Assembly: GCA_003660485.1 (NCBI GenBank)
Contig: QMUI01000024.1
Coordinates: 1-8,767, forward strand
Length of the DNA stretch: 8,767 nucleotides
Reading direction: 5' to 3'
DNA from: Thermococci archaeon
Lineage (GTDB): Archaea > Methanobacteriota_B > Thermococci > Thermococcales > Thermococcaceae
The position numbers and the translations under genes were made by a program. Of this stretch, positions 1 to 5,477 are shown piece by piece. The notes under the pieces were generated by a model, which was not told where the DNA came from, made no database searches, and was given only the letters and a program-made list of their open reading frames with translations. Position 1 is the stretch's first letter. Each line of letters begins with the position of its first letter.

Positions 1-268
1 CGATTTCCTTTTCAAAATCCTTCCCTCCGATAAAAGATCCACTCGTGCATCCAAACGCTATCAACTCGACCCCGGCATCGGCGAGTAATTTTGCAGCATC
101 AATGGCAAACGTTGCCATCTTAGTTAACTCTTCCTCATTTACATTCCTCAGAGGCATTCTAGCTGTATGGAGGGAGACTCCTTCCGGGATGTACTTGTGG
201 AACTCCATCTCCATAGTAGTGTTCGAAGATGGCACTATGAGTCCAAATCTTCCCCTCCATCCAAACAT
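1..268 (-). CDS. Maleate isomerase / Asp-Glu racemase superfamily protein, partial (N-terminal 89 residues)
   Basis: The reading frame is open from an ATG at 268 to the window edge, so only the N-terminal part is present and the C-terminal part is missing. The translation starts MFGWRGRFGLIVPSSNTTME and contains IAFGCTSGSF around residues 70-79. A Pro-Ser-Ser-Asn-Thr-Thr element near residues 13-18 followed by a Cys-Thr-Ser-Gly near 74-77 is the N-terminal signature of the maleate cis-trans isomerase/arylmalonate decarboxylase branch of the Asp/Glu racemase superfamily. In that family Asn16 helps bind substrate carboxylates. Cys74 would be the first of two catalytic cysteines; arylmalonate decarboxylase has Gly there, so an isomerase or racemase is more likely than a decarboxylase. 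The second cysteine lies outside the window, and the real substrate is unknown. The start is supported by a GGTG 6 bases upstream and by a TATA box 35 bases upstream. The gene is divergent from pepQ. Confidence 0.82.
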   Translation of the reverse strand, partial: MFGWRGRFGLIVPSSNTTMEMEFHKYIPEGVSLHTARMPLRNVNEEELTKMATFAIDAAKLLADAGVELIAFGCTSGSFIGGKDFEKEI

Positions 269-299
269 TGCAACACCTGTATGAGGTTTTTGAGTTAGG

Positions 300-314
300 T
301 ATTAAAAGTTTAGG
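300..314 (-). promoter_or_regulatory. Promoter (BRE/TATA) of the leftward racemase-family gene
   Basis: Read on the minus strand, CCTAAAC (BRE-like, 314-308) is followed by TTTTAATA (307-300). The TATA centre is about 35 bases before the ATG at 268, which predicts a leader of roughly 10 bases. The same spacing recurs at the pepQ, gcvT, DUF257 and thiamin promoters in this window. This is a visual match only; no start site has been measured. Confidence 0.55.
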
Positions 315-320
315 AAAAGA

Positions 321-336
321 CAAAAACATTTTTATG
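321..336 (+). promoter_or_regulatory. Promoter (BRE/TATA) of pepQ
   Basis: CAAAAAC (321-327) followed by ATTTTTATG (328-336) resembles BRE plus TATA. The TATA centre is about 38 bases before the pepQ ATG at 370, so the transcript would start near 357 and carry a very short leader with the GGGGGG run at 356-361 as ribosome binding site. It lies only about 20 bases from the divergent TATA box at 300-307. Confidence 0.45.
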
Positions 337-369
337 AACTATGATATATGCCACAGGGGGGAATACGAA

Positions 370-1416
370 ATGGAGGAAAGGGTTGAAAAGTTGATTGAAT
401 CTATAGAAAAGAACAACCTTGATGCAATATTCCTTACAAAAGCTCCAAATGTTTACTACTTTTCTGGGGCTTCACCACTTGCTGGAGGGTACCTCTTAGT
501 GACTAAATCGGGAGCAACTCTATATGTTCCTGAGTTAGAGTACGAAATGGCAAAAGAAGAAAGTATAGTGGAGGTCGAGAAGTTTAAGAAAATGGACGAG
601 CTGTATGAAAAGCTAAAAGGCATTGAAGTTCTTGGAATTGAAGGAGCAAGCTCATACTCCTTCATTCTTGATCTCAGAGAAAAAGCAGGAATAAAAGAAT
701 TTAAAAAAATTGATGATACTATAAAGGGACTCAGAATAGTGAAAGGCAAAGAAGAACTAAAAATAATAGAAAAAGCTTGCGAAATCGCGGACAGGGCTGT
801 TATGGCAGCAATTGAGGAAGTTTCTGAAGGAAAAAGGGAAAAAGAGATAGCGGCAAAAGTTGAATATCTTATGAAAATGAATGGAGCCGAGAAACCGGCA
901 TTTGATACGATTATCGCCAGCGGTTATAGATCGGCACTACCACATGGGATTGCAAGTGATAAAAGGATTGAAAAGGGTGACCTTGTAGTTATAGATCTTG
1001 GGGCCCTATATAACCACTACAACTCAGATATAACAAGAACCATAGTAGTGGGATCTCCTAGCGATAAGCAGAAGGAGATATATGAAATAGTTCTTGAAGC
1101 TCAAAAGAAAGCCATTGAGGCAGCTAAGCCAGGAATGACTGCCAAAGAATTAGATTCAATAGCGAGAGATATCATCAAGGAATATGGATATGGGGAATAC
1201 TTTATCCATTCACTTGGTCATGGTGTTGGTCTTGAAATCCACGAATGGCCAAGAATAAGTCAATATGACGAGACAATTCTTAAAGAAGGAATGGTGATAA
1301 CAATTGAACCTGGTATTTATATTCCAAAATTTGGAGGTGTAAGGATAGAGGACACAATCGTTATAACAAAGAGTGGAGCAAAAAGACTTACAAAAACGGA
1401 AAGAGAACTTATCTGA
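370..1416 (+). CDS. pepQ: Xaa-Pro dipeptidase (prolidase), metal-dependent
   Basis: Cytosolic M24-family prolidase that cleaves dipeptides with C-terminal proline, finishing peptide breakdown in a peptide-fermenting archaeon. From the ATG at 370 it has 348 residues. An N-terminal creatinase-like domain (about 1-125) is followed by the pita-bread catalytic domain. The five metal ligands fall at Asp209 and Asp220 (VVIDLGALYNHYNSDITRT region), His284 (SLGHGVG), Glu313 (TIEPG) and Glu327 (VRIED), the numbering I know for P. furiosus prolidase. The frame is open back to 268, but that 34-residue extension would include the promoter and overlap the divergent gene; the ATG at 370 follows GGGGGG at 356-361. 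The 3' end overlaps the convergent gene by 8 bases. A T5 tract near 1452-1456 could end transcription. Paralogous M24 aminopeptidases are possible alternatives, but similarity to Pyrococcus prolidase is very strong. Confidence 0.95.
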   Translation: MEERVEKLIESIEKNNLDAIFLTKAPNVYYFSGASPLAGGYLLVTKSGATLYVPELEYEMAKEESIVEVEKFKKMDELYEKLKGIEVLGIEGASSYSFILDLREKAGIKEFKKIDDTIKGLRIVKGKEELKIIEKACEIADRAVMAAIEEVSEGKREKEIAAKVEYLMKMNGAEKPAFDTIIASGYRSALPHGIASDKRIEKGDLVVIDLGALYNHYNSDITRTIVVGSPSDKQKEIYEIVLEAQKKAIEAAKPGMTAKELDSIARDIIKEYGYGEYFIHSLGHGVGLEIHEWPRISQYDETILKEGMVITIEPGIYIPKFGGVRIEDTIVITKSGAKRLTKTERELI

Positions 1417-1954
1417 CAAGTTCAAGAAGAGCCATTGCTGCTCTCATATCCCTTTTTATTAGCTCAGTATAAACAGGATCCACCCTACCATTAATGTAAA
1501 CTTCCTTACCTTTTATTTCAATTTCAGCCACTCCATATCCAACGACTTTAATGTCCCCTTTTATAACGTTCTCTAATATGCTCAAGGCAAGAAGAGCTTC
1601 TCGATTATCTCTAGCAAGTCTTTCTTCTTCTGAGACGTGTCTTGAGTGCCCAGTTGGAATGCCAAGGAGTCTAAATATATTCCATCGCCGCATCTTGCCA
1701 AGTCTCTTGTTAATAATTTTTCCTGACCTAACCTTAGCTATTTCAAGAAGCCACTTGAGAAAGTCTTTAACTTCTTCTTCCCATCCCCCCACTTCTTTTG
1801 GGACAAACGAAGCTTGCTTGATATTTTCAGCCCTTCTAATTAACGTTGCTATCCTCTCTAACTTTTCCACCCTATTTATAAGGTATAGGTCTATTGCAAA
1901 CATACCCTTCTTTGTTTTGAAGATTATAAAAGGGAGTTCCCCTCTCATCTTCAA
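1409..1954 (-). CDS. Conserved-looking hypothetical protein, 181 residues
   Basis: I do not recognise this family. The product is soluble, basic and rich in predicted helix, with no signal peptide or membrane segment. A short beta-like start (LPFIIFKTKKGMFAIDLYL) leads into charged helices. A central basic stretch (KIINKRLGKMRRWNIFRLLG, about 79-98) is followed by GIPTGHSRHVSEEERLARDN and a C-terminal strand-turn-strand (KVVGYGVAEIEIKGKEVYING). The basic centre could bind nucleic acid, but that is only a guess. The first possible start is TTG at 1954, with AGGA 7 bases upstream; an ATG at 1948 (two residues shorter) has no well-spaced ribosome site but sits 36 bases from a weak AATAAG element near 1984, so the start is unsettled. 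The gene is convergent with pepQ and shares its last 8 bases with it. The frame uses ordinary Pyrococcus codons, and the opposite frame at 1551-1979 reads as an antisense shadow. Confidence 0.75.
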   Translation of the reverse strand: MKMRGELPFIIFKTKKGMFAIDLYLINRVEKLERIATLIRRAENIKQASFVPKEVGGWEEEVKDFLKWLLEIAKVRSGKIINKRLGKMRRWNIFRLLGIPTGHSRHVSEEERLARDNREALLALSILENVIKGDIKVVGYGVAEIEIKGKEVYINGRVDPVYTELIKRDMRAAMALLELVR

Positions 1955-2059
1955 ACTATTGTCCTGGGAACCTTTATGAGCTTATTGGTTGTACATTTGA
2001 CGGAAACTTTTGGGATATCTTCGGCTCACTACTATTATAACCACGAAATTTTGGACACA

Positions 2060-2071
2060 AAAATTATATTA
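2060..2071 (+). promoter_or_regulatory. Promoter (BRE/TATA) of gcvT
   Basis: An A-rich BRE-like stretch (AAAA, 2060-2063) runs into TTATATTA (2064-2071). The centre is about 37 bases before the gcvT ATG at 2104, predicting transcription from about 2093 and a leader barely long enough to hold the GGGGTGG ribosome site at 2092-2098. The rest of the 1955-2103 gap shows only the upstream region of the leftward gene and no repeat or RNA structure that I can support. Confidence 0.6.
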
Positions 2072-2103
2072 TCCAACTGAAATAGCTTAAAGGGGTGGTC
2101 GAA

Positions 2104-3300
2104 ATGGCAAAGAGAGTTCATCTCTTTGACTGGCATAAAGAACATGCAAAGAAAATTGAAGAATTTGCAGGTTGGGAGATGCCAATATGGTATTCTAGCA
2201 TAAAAGAAGAACACTTAGCTGTGAGGAATGCAGTTGGCGTGTTTGACGTTTCTCATATGGGAGAGATAGTATTCAAAGGAAAGGATGCCCTTAAGTTCCT
2301 GCAGTACGTAACCACTAATGATATAAGCAAGCCTCCGGCCATAAGTGGAACTTACACATTGGTTCTGAATGAAAGGGGAGCAATAAAGGACGAAACTCTT
2401 GTATTCAACATGGGCAATAACGAGTACTTCATGGTATGCGACTCCGATGCATTTGAAAAGCTGTACGCTTGGTTCACGTACCTAAAGAAGACGATAGAGC
2501 AGTTCACAAAGCTTGACCTTGAGATTGAACTAAAAACTTATGATATTGCGATGTTCGCTGTTCAGGGGCCAAAAGCGAGAGACTTAGCTCAAGACTTGTT
2601 TGGGATAGATATAAACGAGATGTGGTGGTTCCAGGCTAGATGGGTTGAACTCGATGGAATAAAGATGCTCCTCTCGAGGAGCGGCTACACCGGCGAGAAT
2701 GGCTTTGAGGTCTACATAGAGGACGCGAACCCCTACCACCCAGATGAAAGCAAGAGAGGGGAACCTGAGAAAGCCCTTCACGTGTGGGAGAGAATTCTCG
2801 AAGAGGGGAAGAAGTACGGGATAAAGCCCGCTGGCCTAGGTGCAAGGGATACGCTCAGACTAGAGGCTGGTTACACCCTCTATGGAAATGAAACCAAGGA
2901 GCTCCAGTTATTGAGTACTGACATTGATGAGGTAACACCCCTCCAAGCAAACCTTGAGTTCGCGATCTACTGGGACAAAGACTTCATAGGAAAGGATGCC
3001 CTCCTTAAGCAGAAGGAGCGTGGTCTAGGCAGGAAGATGATCCACTTCAAGATGATTGAGAAGGGAATTCCAAGGGAGGGCTACAAGGTTTACGCAAACG
3101 GCGAGCTCATAGGTGAAGTCACAAGCGGAACACTGTCCCCACTCCTCGGCATAGGAATCGGAATAGCATTCGTTAAAGAGGAATATGCAAAGCCGGGAAT
3201 TGAAATTGAAGTCGATATTAGAGGGCGGAAGAAGAGGGCCATCACAGTAACCCCACCATTCTATGACCCGAAGAAGTACGGCTTGTTCAGGGAGACATGA
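2104..3300 (+). CDS. gcvT: Aminomethyltransferase, T-protein of the glycine cleavage system
   Basis: Takes the aminomethyl group from the lipoyl arm of H-protein, releasing ammonia and passing a methylene group to the tetrahydrofolate-type or archaeal pterin carrier; acts in the cytosol with the P, H and L proteins, none of which is encoded here. From the ATG at 2104 it is 398 residues, the usual archaeal size. Family landmarks in order are [10 protein letters not shown] (21-30), DVSHMGE (48-54), the catalytic-type Asp96 in [29 protein letters not shown] (from 193), [18 protein letters not shown] (from 244) and the C-terminal barrel containing [14 protein letters not shown] at 2095 is in frame, but the ribosome site GGTG at 2094-2097 overlaps it and is well spaced for the ATG. 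The gene appears monocistronic. Sarcosine-oxidase-type or folate-binding YgfZ-like relatives are unlikely given Asp96 and the full-length match. Confidence 0.95.
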   Translation: MAKRVHLFDWHKEHAKKIEEFAGWEMPIWYSSIKEEHLAVRNAVGVFDVSHMGEIVFKGKDALKFLQYVTTNDISKPPAISGTYTLVLNERGAIKDETLVFNMGNNEYFMVCDSDAFEKLYAWFTYLKKTIEQFTKLDLEIELKTYDIAMFAVQGPKARDLAQDLFGIDINEMWWFQARWVELDGIKMLLSRSGYTGENGFEVYIEDANPYHPDESKRGEPEKALHVWERILEEGKKYGIKPAGLGARDTLRLEAGYTLYGNETKELQLLSTDIDEVTPLQANLEFAIYWDKDFIGKDALLKQKERGLGRKMIHFKMIEKGIPREGYKVYANGELIGEVTSGTLSPLLGIGIGIAFVKEEYAKPGIEIEVDIRGRKKRAITVTPPFYDPKKYGLFRET

Positions 3301-3307
3301 AGGATAC

Positions 3308-3326
3308 TCCTTTCCATTTTACTTTT
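3308..3326 (+). terminator. Possible T-rich terminator after gcvT
   Basis: Three short T-tracts (3311-3313, 3317-3320, 3323-3326) in a pyrimidine-rich stretch begin 10 bases after the gcvT stop. Archaeal termination commonly needs only such tracts without a hairpin. No stem was found. The call rests on composition and position alone. Confidence 0.35.
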
Positions 3327-3476
3327 GGTGATTTCATGAAGTCGTGCAGAATGTGCAGGTGTTGAGTACATAGATTCTTGCATTCTACAAGAAGCATACG
3401 AAAACCGTCAGAACCTCTGATCATTATGAGGGCTGGAAAGCCTTTATATGAACTCGGAAACCATAGAAAAGGTGGT

Positions 3477-3491
3477 GCAATAAATTTTATA
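3477..3491 (+). promoter_or_regulatory. Promoter (BRE/TATA) of the DUF257-DUF257-PEBP unit
   Basis: GCAATAAA (BRE-like, 3477-3484) precedes TTTTATA (3485-3491). The centre lies 37 bases before the proposed TTG start at 3525, matching the spacing of the other promoters in the window. A second TATA-like CTTTATATG about 40 bases further upstream could give a longer leader. Confidence 0.55.
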
Positions 3492-3524
3492 CCTTCTTTT
3501 CCAATATACATTCGGTGGTATCTA

Positions 3525-4181
3525 TTGGACATGGTGGAGGGGCTTTTAGATGGGGTGAAATATGGAGAGGTTGTCCTAATAAAGTACCCACCTTCCTACG
3601 TTCCTGAGTTTACAATTCTTCATATAGCTGAGTACGCGAAATCAAGGGGAATTCCAGTGATTATAGATGACAATTTTGATGCATTTCCTATCATAGTTTC
3701 TCACCTTGAAGCTCTTGGAATAAGCTTTGACCTCAACAGCATCTACGTTGTAAAAACCGGCGGGAATATAAACGTCGGGAACCTCATCGCAAAAATAAAA
3801 TACCATCCAGATCCGAGAGTTTACCTTAAGGAATACAGGGAAACCATGAAGAGAGTTTCCTTAAAATTTAAGGAGTGCATAACAATATCCATAGGTATAG
3901 AGTCAGTCCTCAGCAGACTAACGACCCCTCAGGAGCTCTACCTAGCAATATTTGAAATCCAAAAGGCCTTGGAGAATAAAAATAGGAAATCAGTATACCT
4001 GGTCAATGGGAAGATATTCAACGCACTCCCAAGCATAGCAAGGGTAGAGCTGAGCAGAATAGCAAGTACAATAGTAAATACGAAGCCCTATCCCACAGGA
4101 GCCCACCTGTACATACTCAAGAGCTCAAATCCTGAACTAGTCGGGAAGGAGATAACTGTTGAAGTTGGTGGCAAACAATGA
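3525..4181 (+). CDS. DUF257 family protein (first of two tandem copies)
   Basis: Member of DUF257, a family of unknown function known mainly from Pyrococcus. Taking TTG at 3525 as start gives 218 residues; ATG at 3531 gives 216. The TTG is preferred because GGTG at 3514-3517 is 7 bases before it, the same spacing as in its neighbours, but 13 before the ATG. Visible blocks are YGEVVLIKY (13-21), VIIDDNFDAFPIIVSHLE (45-62), KTGG (77-80), DPRVYLKEY (96-104) and ISIGIE (121-126). The layout of a leading GEVVLI strand and later hydrophobic strands recalls RecA/KaiC-like ATPases, but the Walker A Gly-Lys-Thr is absent, so ATPase activity is not expected. There is no signal peptide or membrane segment. 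Its stop overlaps the next start (ATGA, 4178-4181), so the two copies are probably translated together and may form a heteromer; that last point is inference. Confidence 0.8.
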   Translation: MDMVEGLLDGVKYGEVVLIKYPPSYVPEFTILHIAEYAKSRGIPVIIDDNFDAFPIIVSHLEALGISFDLNSIYVVKTGGNINVGNLIAKIKYHPDPRVYLKEYRETMKRVSLKFKECITISIGIESVLSRLTTPQELYLAIFEIQKALENKNRKSVYLVNGKIFNALPSIARVELSRIASTIVNTKPYPTGAHLYILKSSNPELVGKEITVEVGGKQ

Positions 4182-4846
4182 AGTTCGGGTTACTTTGGGA
4201 GGTCATCAGAGATAAGAAATTCGGAGAAACCGTGATAGTTGAAAACCAAGCATCTTTAGGGATTGAAGCCCTTCTACTCTCCCTAATTGAGTACTCGAGG
4301 GCTAACAATACTCCTTTATTAATAGAAGATATACTGGATACATTCCCTATATACGCCAGGCACCTCGAGCTAATCTTAGGTAACCTCAACCTTGGGAATT
4401 CAAGGATATTGAAGATAGGGGGTTCAGATGACATTGGAAAGATAGCCGAAAAGCTGAAGTTCGAAACTGATCTAAGGGTATACCTGAGCAGATACAAGAA
4501 GGCGTTTTATTCCATCTCTCCCAACGAAAACTTCATAGATTTAGTGTTTGGCCTAGATAGGCTTTTTGCTTTAAATGATACTCCAATGGGAACCTCCGAA
4601 CTCATAAATTCTATAAAAACGTATATAACCAACAAAAACAGGCTTGCCTTCTACTTCTTTGAGCTTGATCTCATGGAAAGCCTTTCAACGAGCCCCATGC
4701 CTCTGATAGAGGAGCTAGCAACATCGGTTATTAGGATAACACAGGACAGGGACACGATAGTTTTCACGATGATAAAGGATTCCTGGGCACTAAAGGCCAA
4801 GATGAAGGAAGTTAGAATTTCCATAAGGGATATCCTAGGGGGATGA
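4178..4846 (+). CDS. DUF257 family protein (second tandem copy)
   Basis: A 222-residue paralogue of the preceding gene. Shared blocks line up in the same order: FGETVIVEN (15-23), LLIEDILDTFPIYARHLE (47-64), KIGG (79-82), DLRVYLSRY (98-106) and a VFGLDRLF segment near 123-130. Identity is modest overall, so this is an old duplication and not a recent one. As in the first copy, the Walker A lysine is missing. The ATG at 4178 overlaps the upstream stop by four bases and follows GGTG (4167-4170) by 7 bases. The gene ends 3 bases before the lipoprotein gene, whose ribosome site lies in its last codons. Function unknown; tight coupling suggests that the three products act together, possibly with the DUF257 pair on the cytosolic side and the lipoprotein outside. 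Confidence 0.85.
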   Translation: MKFGLLWEVIRDKKFGETVIVENQASLGIEALLLSLIEYSRANNTPLLIEDILDTFPIYARHLELILGNLNLGNSRILKIGGSDDIGKIAEKLKFETDLRVYLSRYKKAFYSISPNENFIDLVFGLDRLFALNDTPMGTSELINSIKTYITNKNRLAFYFFELDLMESLSTSPMPLIEELATSVIRITQDRDTIVFTMIKDSWALKAKMKEVRISIRDILGG

Positions 4847-4849
4847 AAC

Positions 4850-5389
4850 ATGAAGAAGGCAGTTTTTCTGATTTTATTATTGCCTATTATACTCTTGTCT
4901 GGTTGTTTGGAGGAGAAAAGTAGCTTAAAGTTTTCGATTTCCTCTGTCTTCCAGGAAGATAGCCCAATTCCGAAGAAGTATACATGTGATGGTATAAATA
5001 TTAATCCTCCACTCTATATCTCAAATATCCCAGAGAACGCAAAATCCCTCGCCATAATTGTCGATGATCCTGATGCTCCTGGGGGAACTTTTACTCATTG
5101 GATCGCCTGGAACATTCCTCCCGTTAAGGAGATCCCTGAGGGTATCCCCAAGAAGGGTAAGGTAGAGTCCCCAGTAAAGATGATTCAAGGCATTAATGAC
5201 TTTGGAAGGATCGGATATGATGGCCCATGTCCTCCCCCAGGGCATGGAGTTCACCACTATCATTTCAAGGTCTACGCCCTTGACATAACGCTGAATTTGA
5301 CCCCAGGATCTACAAGAAGGGATCTTGAAGAGGCGATGAAGGGGCATATTATAGCTGAAGCCGAGCTAGTTGGAACTTATGAGCGCTGA
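4850..5389 (+). CDS. PEBP / YbhB-YbcL family lipoprotein
   Basis: A 179-residue protein of the phosphatidylethanolamine-binding (Raf kinase inhibitor-like) family, whose bacterial and archaeal members have an anion/ligand pocket but no settled function. Residues 1-19 form a lipoprotein signal peptide: two lysines, a hydrophobic run and the lipobox LLSGC with Cys19 as attachment residue, so the mature protein should be tethered outside the membrane. The pocket signatures are DDPDAP (72-77), THWIAWNIP (82-90) and GYDGPCPPPGHGVHHYHF (122-139), followed by KVYALD. The length fits a single PEBP domain plus leader. Start ATG at 4850 follows GGGGGATG (4839-4846) and lies 3 bases after the second DUF257 stop, so it is the last gene of that unit. 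The PEBP call is firm; the physiological ligand (phosphate-containing lipid, nucleotide or another anion) cannot be read from sequence. Confidence 0.92.
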   Translation: MKKAVFLILLLPIILLSGCLEEKSSLKFSISSVFQEDSPIPKKYTCDGININPPLYISNIPENAKSLAIIVDDPDAPGGTFTHWIAWNIPPVKEIPEGIPKKGKVESPVKMIQGINDFGRIGYDGPCPPPGHGVHHYHFKVYALDITLNLTPGSTRRDLEEAMKGHIIAEAELVGTYER

Positions 5390-5439
5390 TCATTATTCCC
5401 GCTCCTTTTATAACTAAGTTTTAGAATTCAACAAAAAGG

Positions 5440-5447
5440 TTATAAAA
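5440..5447 (+). promoter_or_regulatory. TATA box of the thiamin salvage operon
   Basis: TTATAAAA at 5440-5447, preceded by A-rich BRE-like sequence (ACAAAAAGG, 5431-5439). It is about 34 bases before the ATG at 5478 and predicts a start near 5468-5470. It is the only convincing promoter ahead of the four overlapping genes. Confidence 0.65.
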
Positions 5448-5466
5448 TCCCAAAGTTAGGGATTTT
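5444..5466. promoter_or_regulatory. Inverted repeat across the thiamin-operon promoter, candidate operator
   Basis: AAAATCCC (5444-5451) and GGGATTTT (5459-5466) are perfect 8-base inverted arms separated by 7 bases (AAAGTTA). The left arm covers half of the TATA box and the right arm ends just before the predicted transcription start, where a bound repressor would block TBP/TFB or polymerase. Archaeal thiamin genes are known to be controlled by a ThiN-related DNA-binding regulator in many lineages; whether this repeat is its site is not known. A leader hairpin is less likely because most of the repeat would be untranscribed. Confidence 0.5.
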
Positions 5467-5477
5467 TGGTGAGCCTA

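Larger units (their letters stand above)
3301..3524. other. Intergenic region between gcvT and the DUF257 unit
   Basis: This 224-base gap holds no convincing full gene. Visible items are the T-tracts after gcvT, a 22-codon frame starting at 3297 (ATGA overlap with the gcvT stop) and ending in a Cys-rich tail at 3365, a small inverted repeat TTCTTG/CAAGAA at 3375-3393, a near-palindrome TCAGAACCTCTGA at 3408-3420, a TATA-like CTTTATATG near 3441-3449, and the better-placed TATA box at 3485-3491. On the plus strand the frame of the following gene is open back to 3378, but the promoter sits inside that extension, so it is probably untranslated. Confidence 0.6.

Noticed and set aside
45..284. Plus-strand 79-residue frame
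   Set aside because: It is antisense to a clear racemase-superfamily protein on the minus strand and has low-complexity Ser/Ala/Asn content typical of a shadow.
1551..1979. Plus-strand 142-residue frame opposite the hypothetical gene
   Set aside because: Serine/leucine-rich composition typical of the antisense of a Pyrococcus gene. The minus strand has the balanced, charged composition of a real protein.
3375..3420. Small RNA or C/D box guide RNA in the gcvT-DUF257 gap
   Set aside because: The hairpin TTCTTG/CAAGAA is weak, and no correctly ordered C (RTGATGA) and D (CTGA) boxes with normal spacing are present on either strand.
3378..3524. N-terminal extension of the first DUF257 gene
   Set aside because: The 49 extra residues contain the TATA box at 3485-3491 and have no counterpart in the tandem copy, so translation probably begins at 3525 or 3531.
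3287..3532. Minus-strand 81-residue frame filling the gap after gcvT
   Set aside because: Its start lies within the DUF257 gene and it runs across the DUF257 promoter. It ends inside gcvT, has no ribosome site I can see, and matches no family I recognise.
3417..5396. 11-base direct repeat CTGATCATTAT at 3417-3427 and 5386-5396, flanking the DUF257-PEBP unit like a target-site duplication
   Set aside because: Several 11-base matches are expected by chance in a window this long. The second copy overlaps the PEBP stop codon, and no terminal inverted repeats or transposase accompany it.
5390..5477. THI-box (TPP) riboswitch ahead of tenA
   Set aside because: No CTGAGA-type core motif is present, and the predicted leader of about 10 bases is far too short for a riboswitch.
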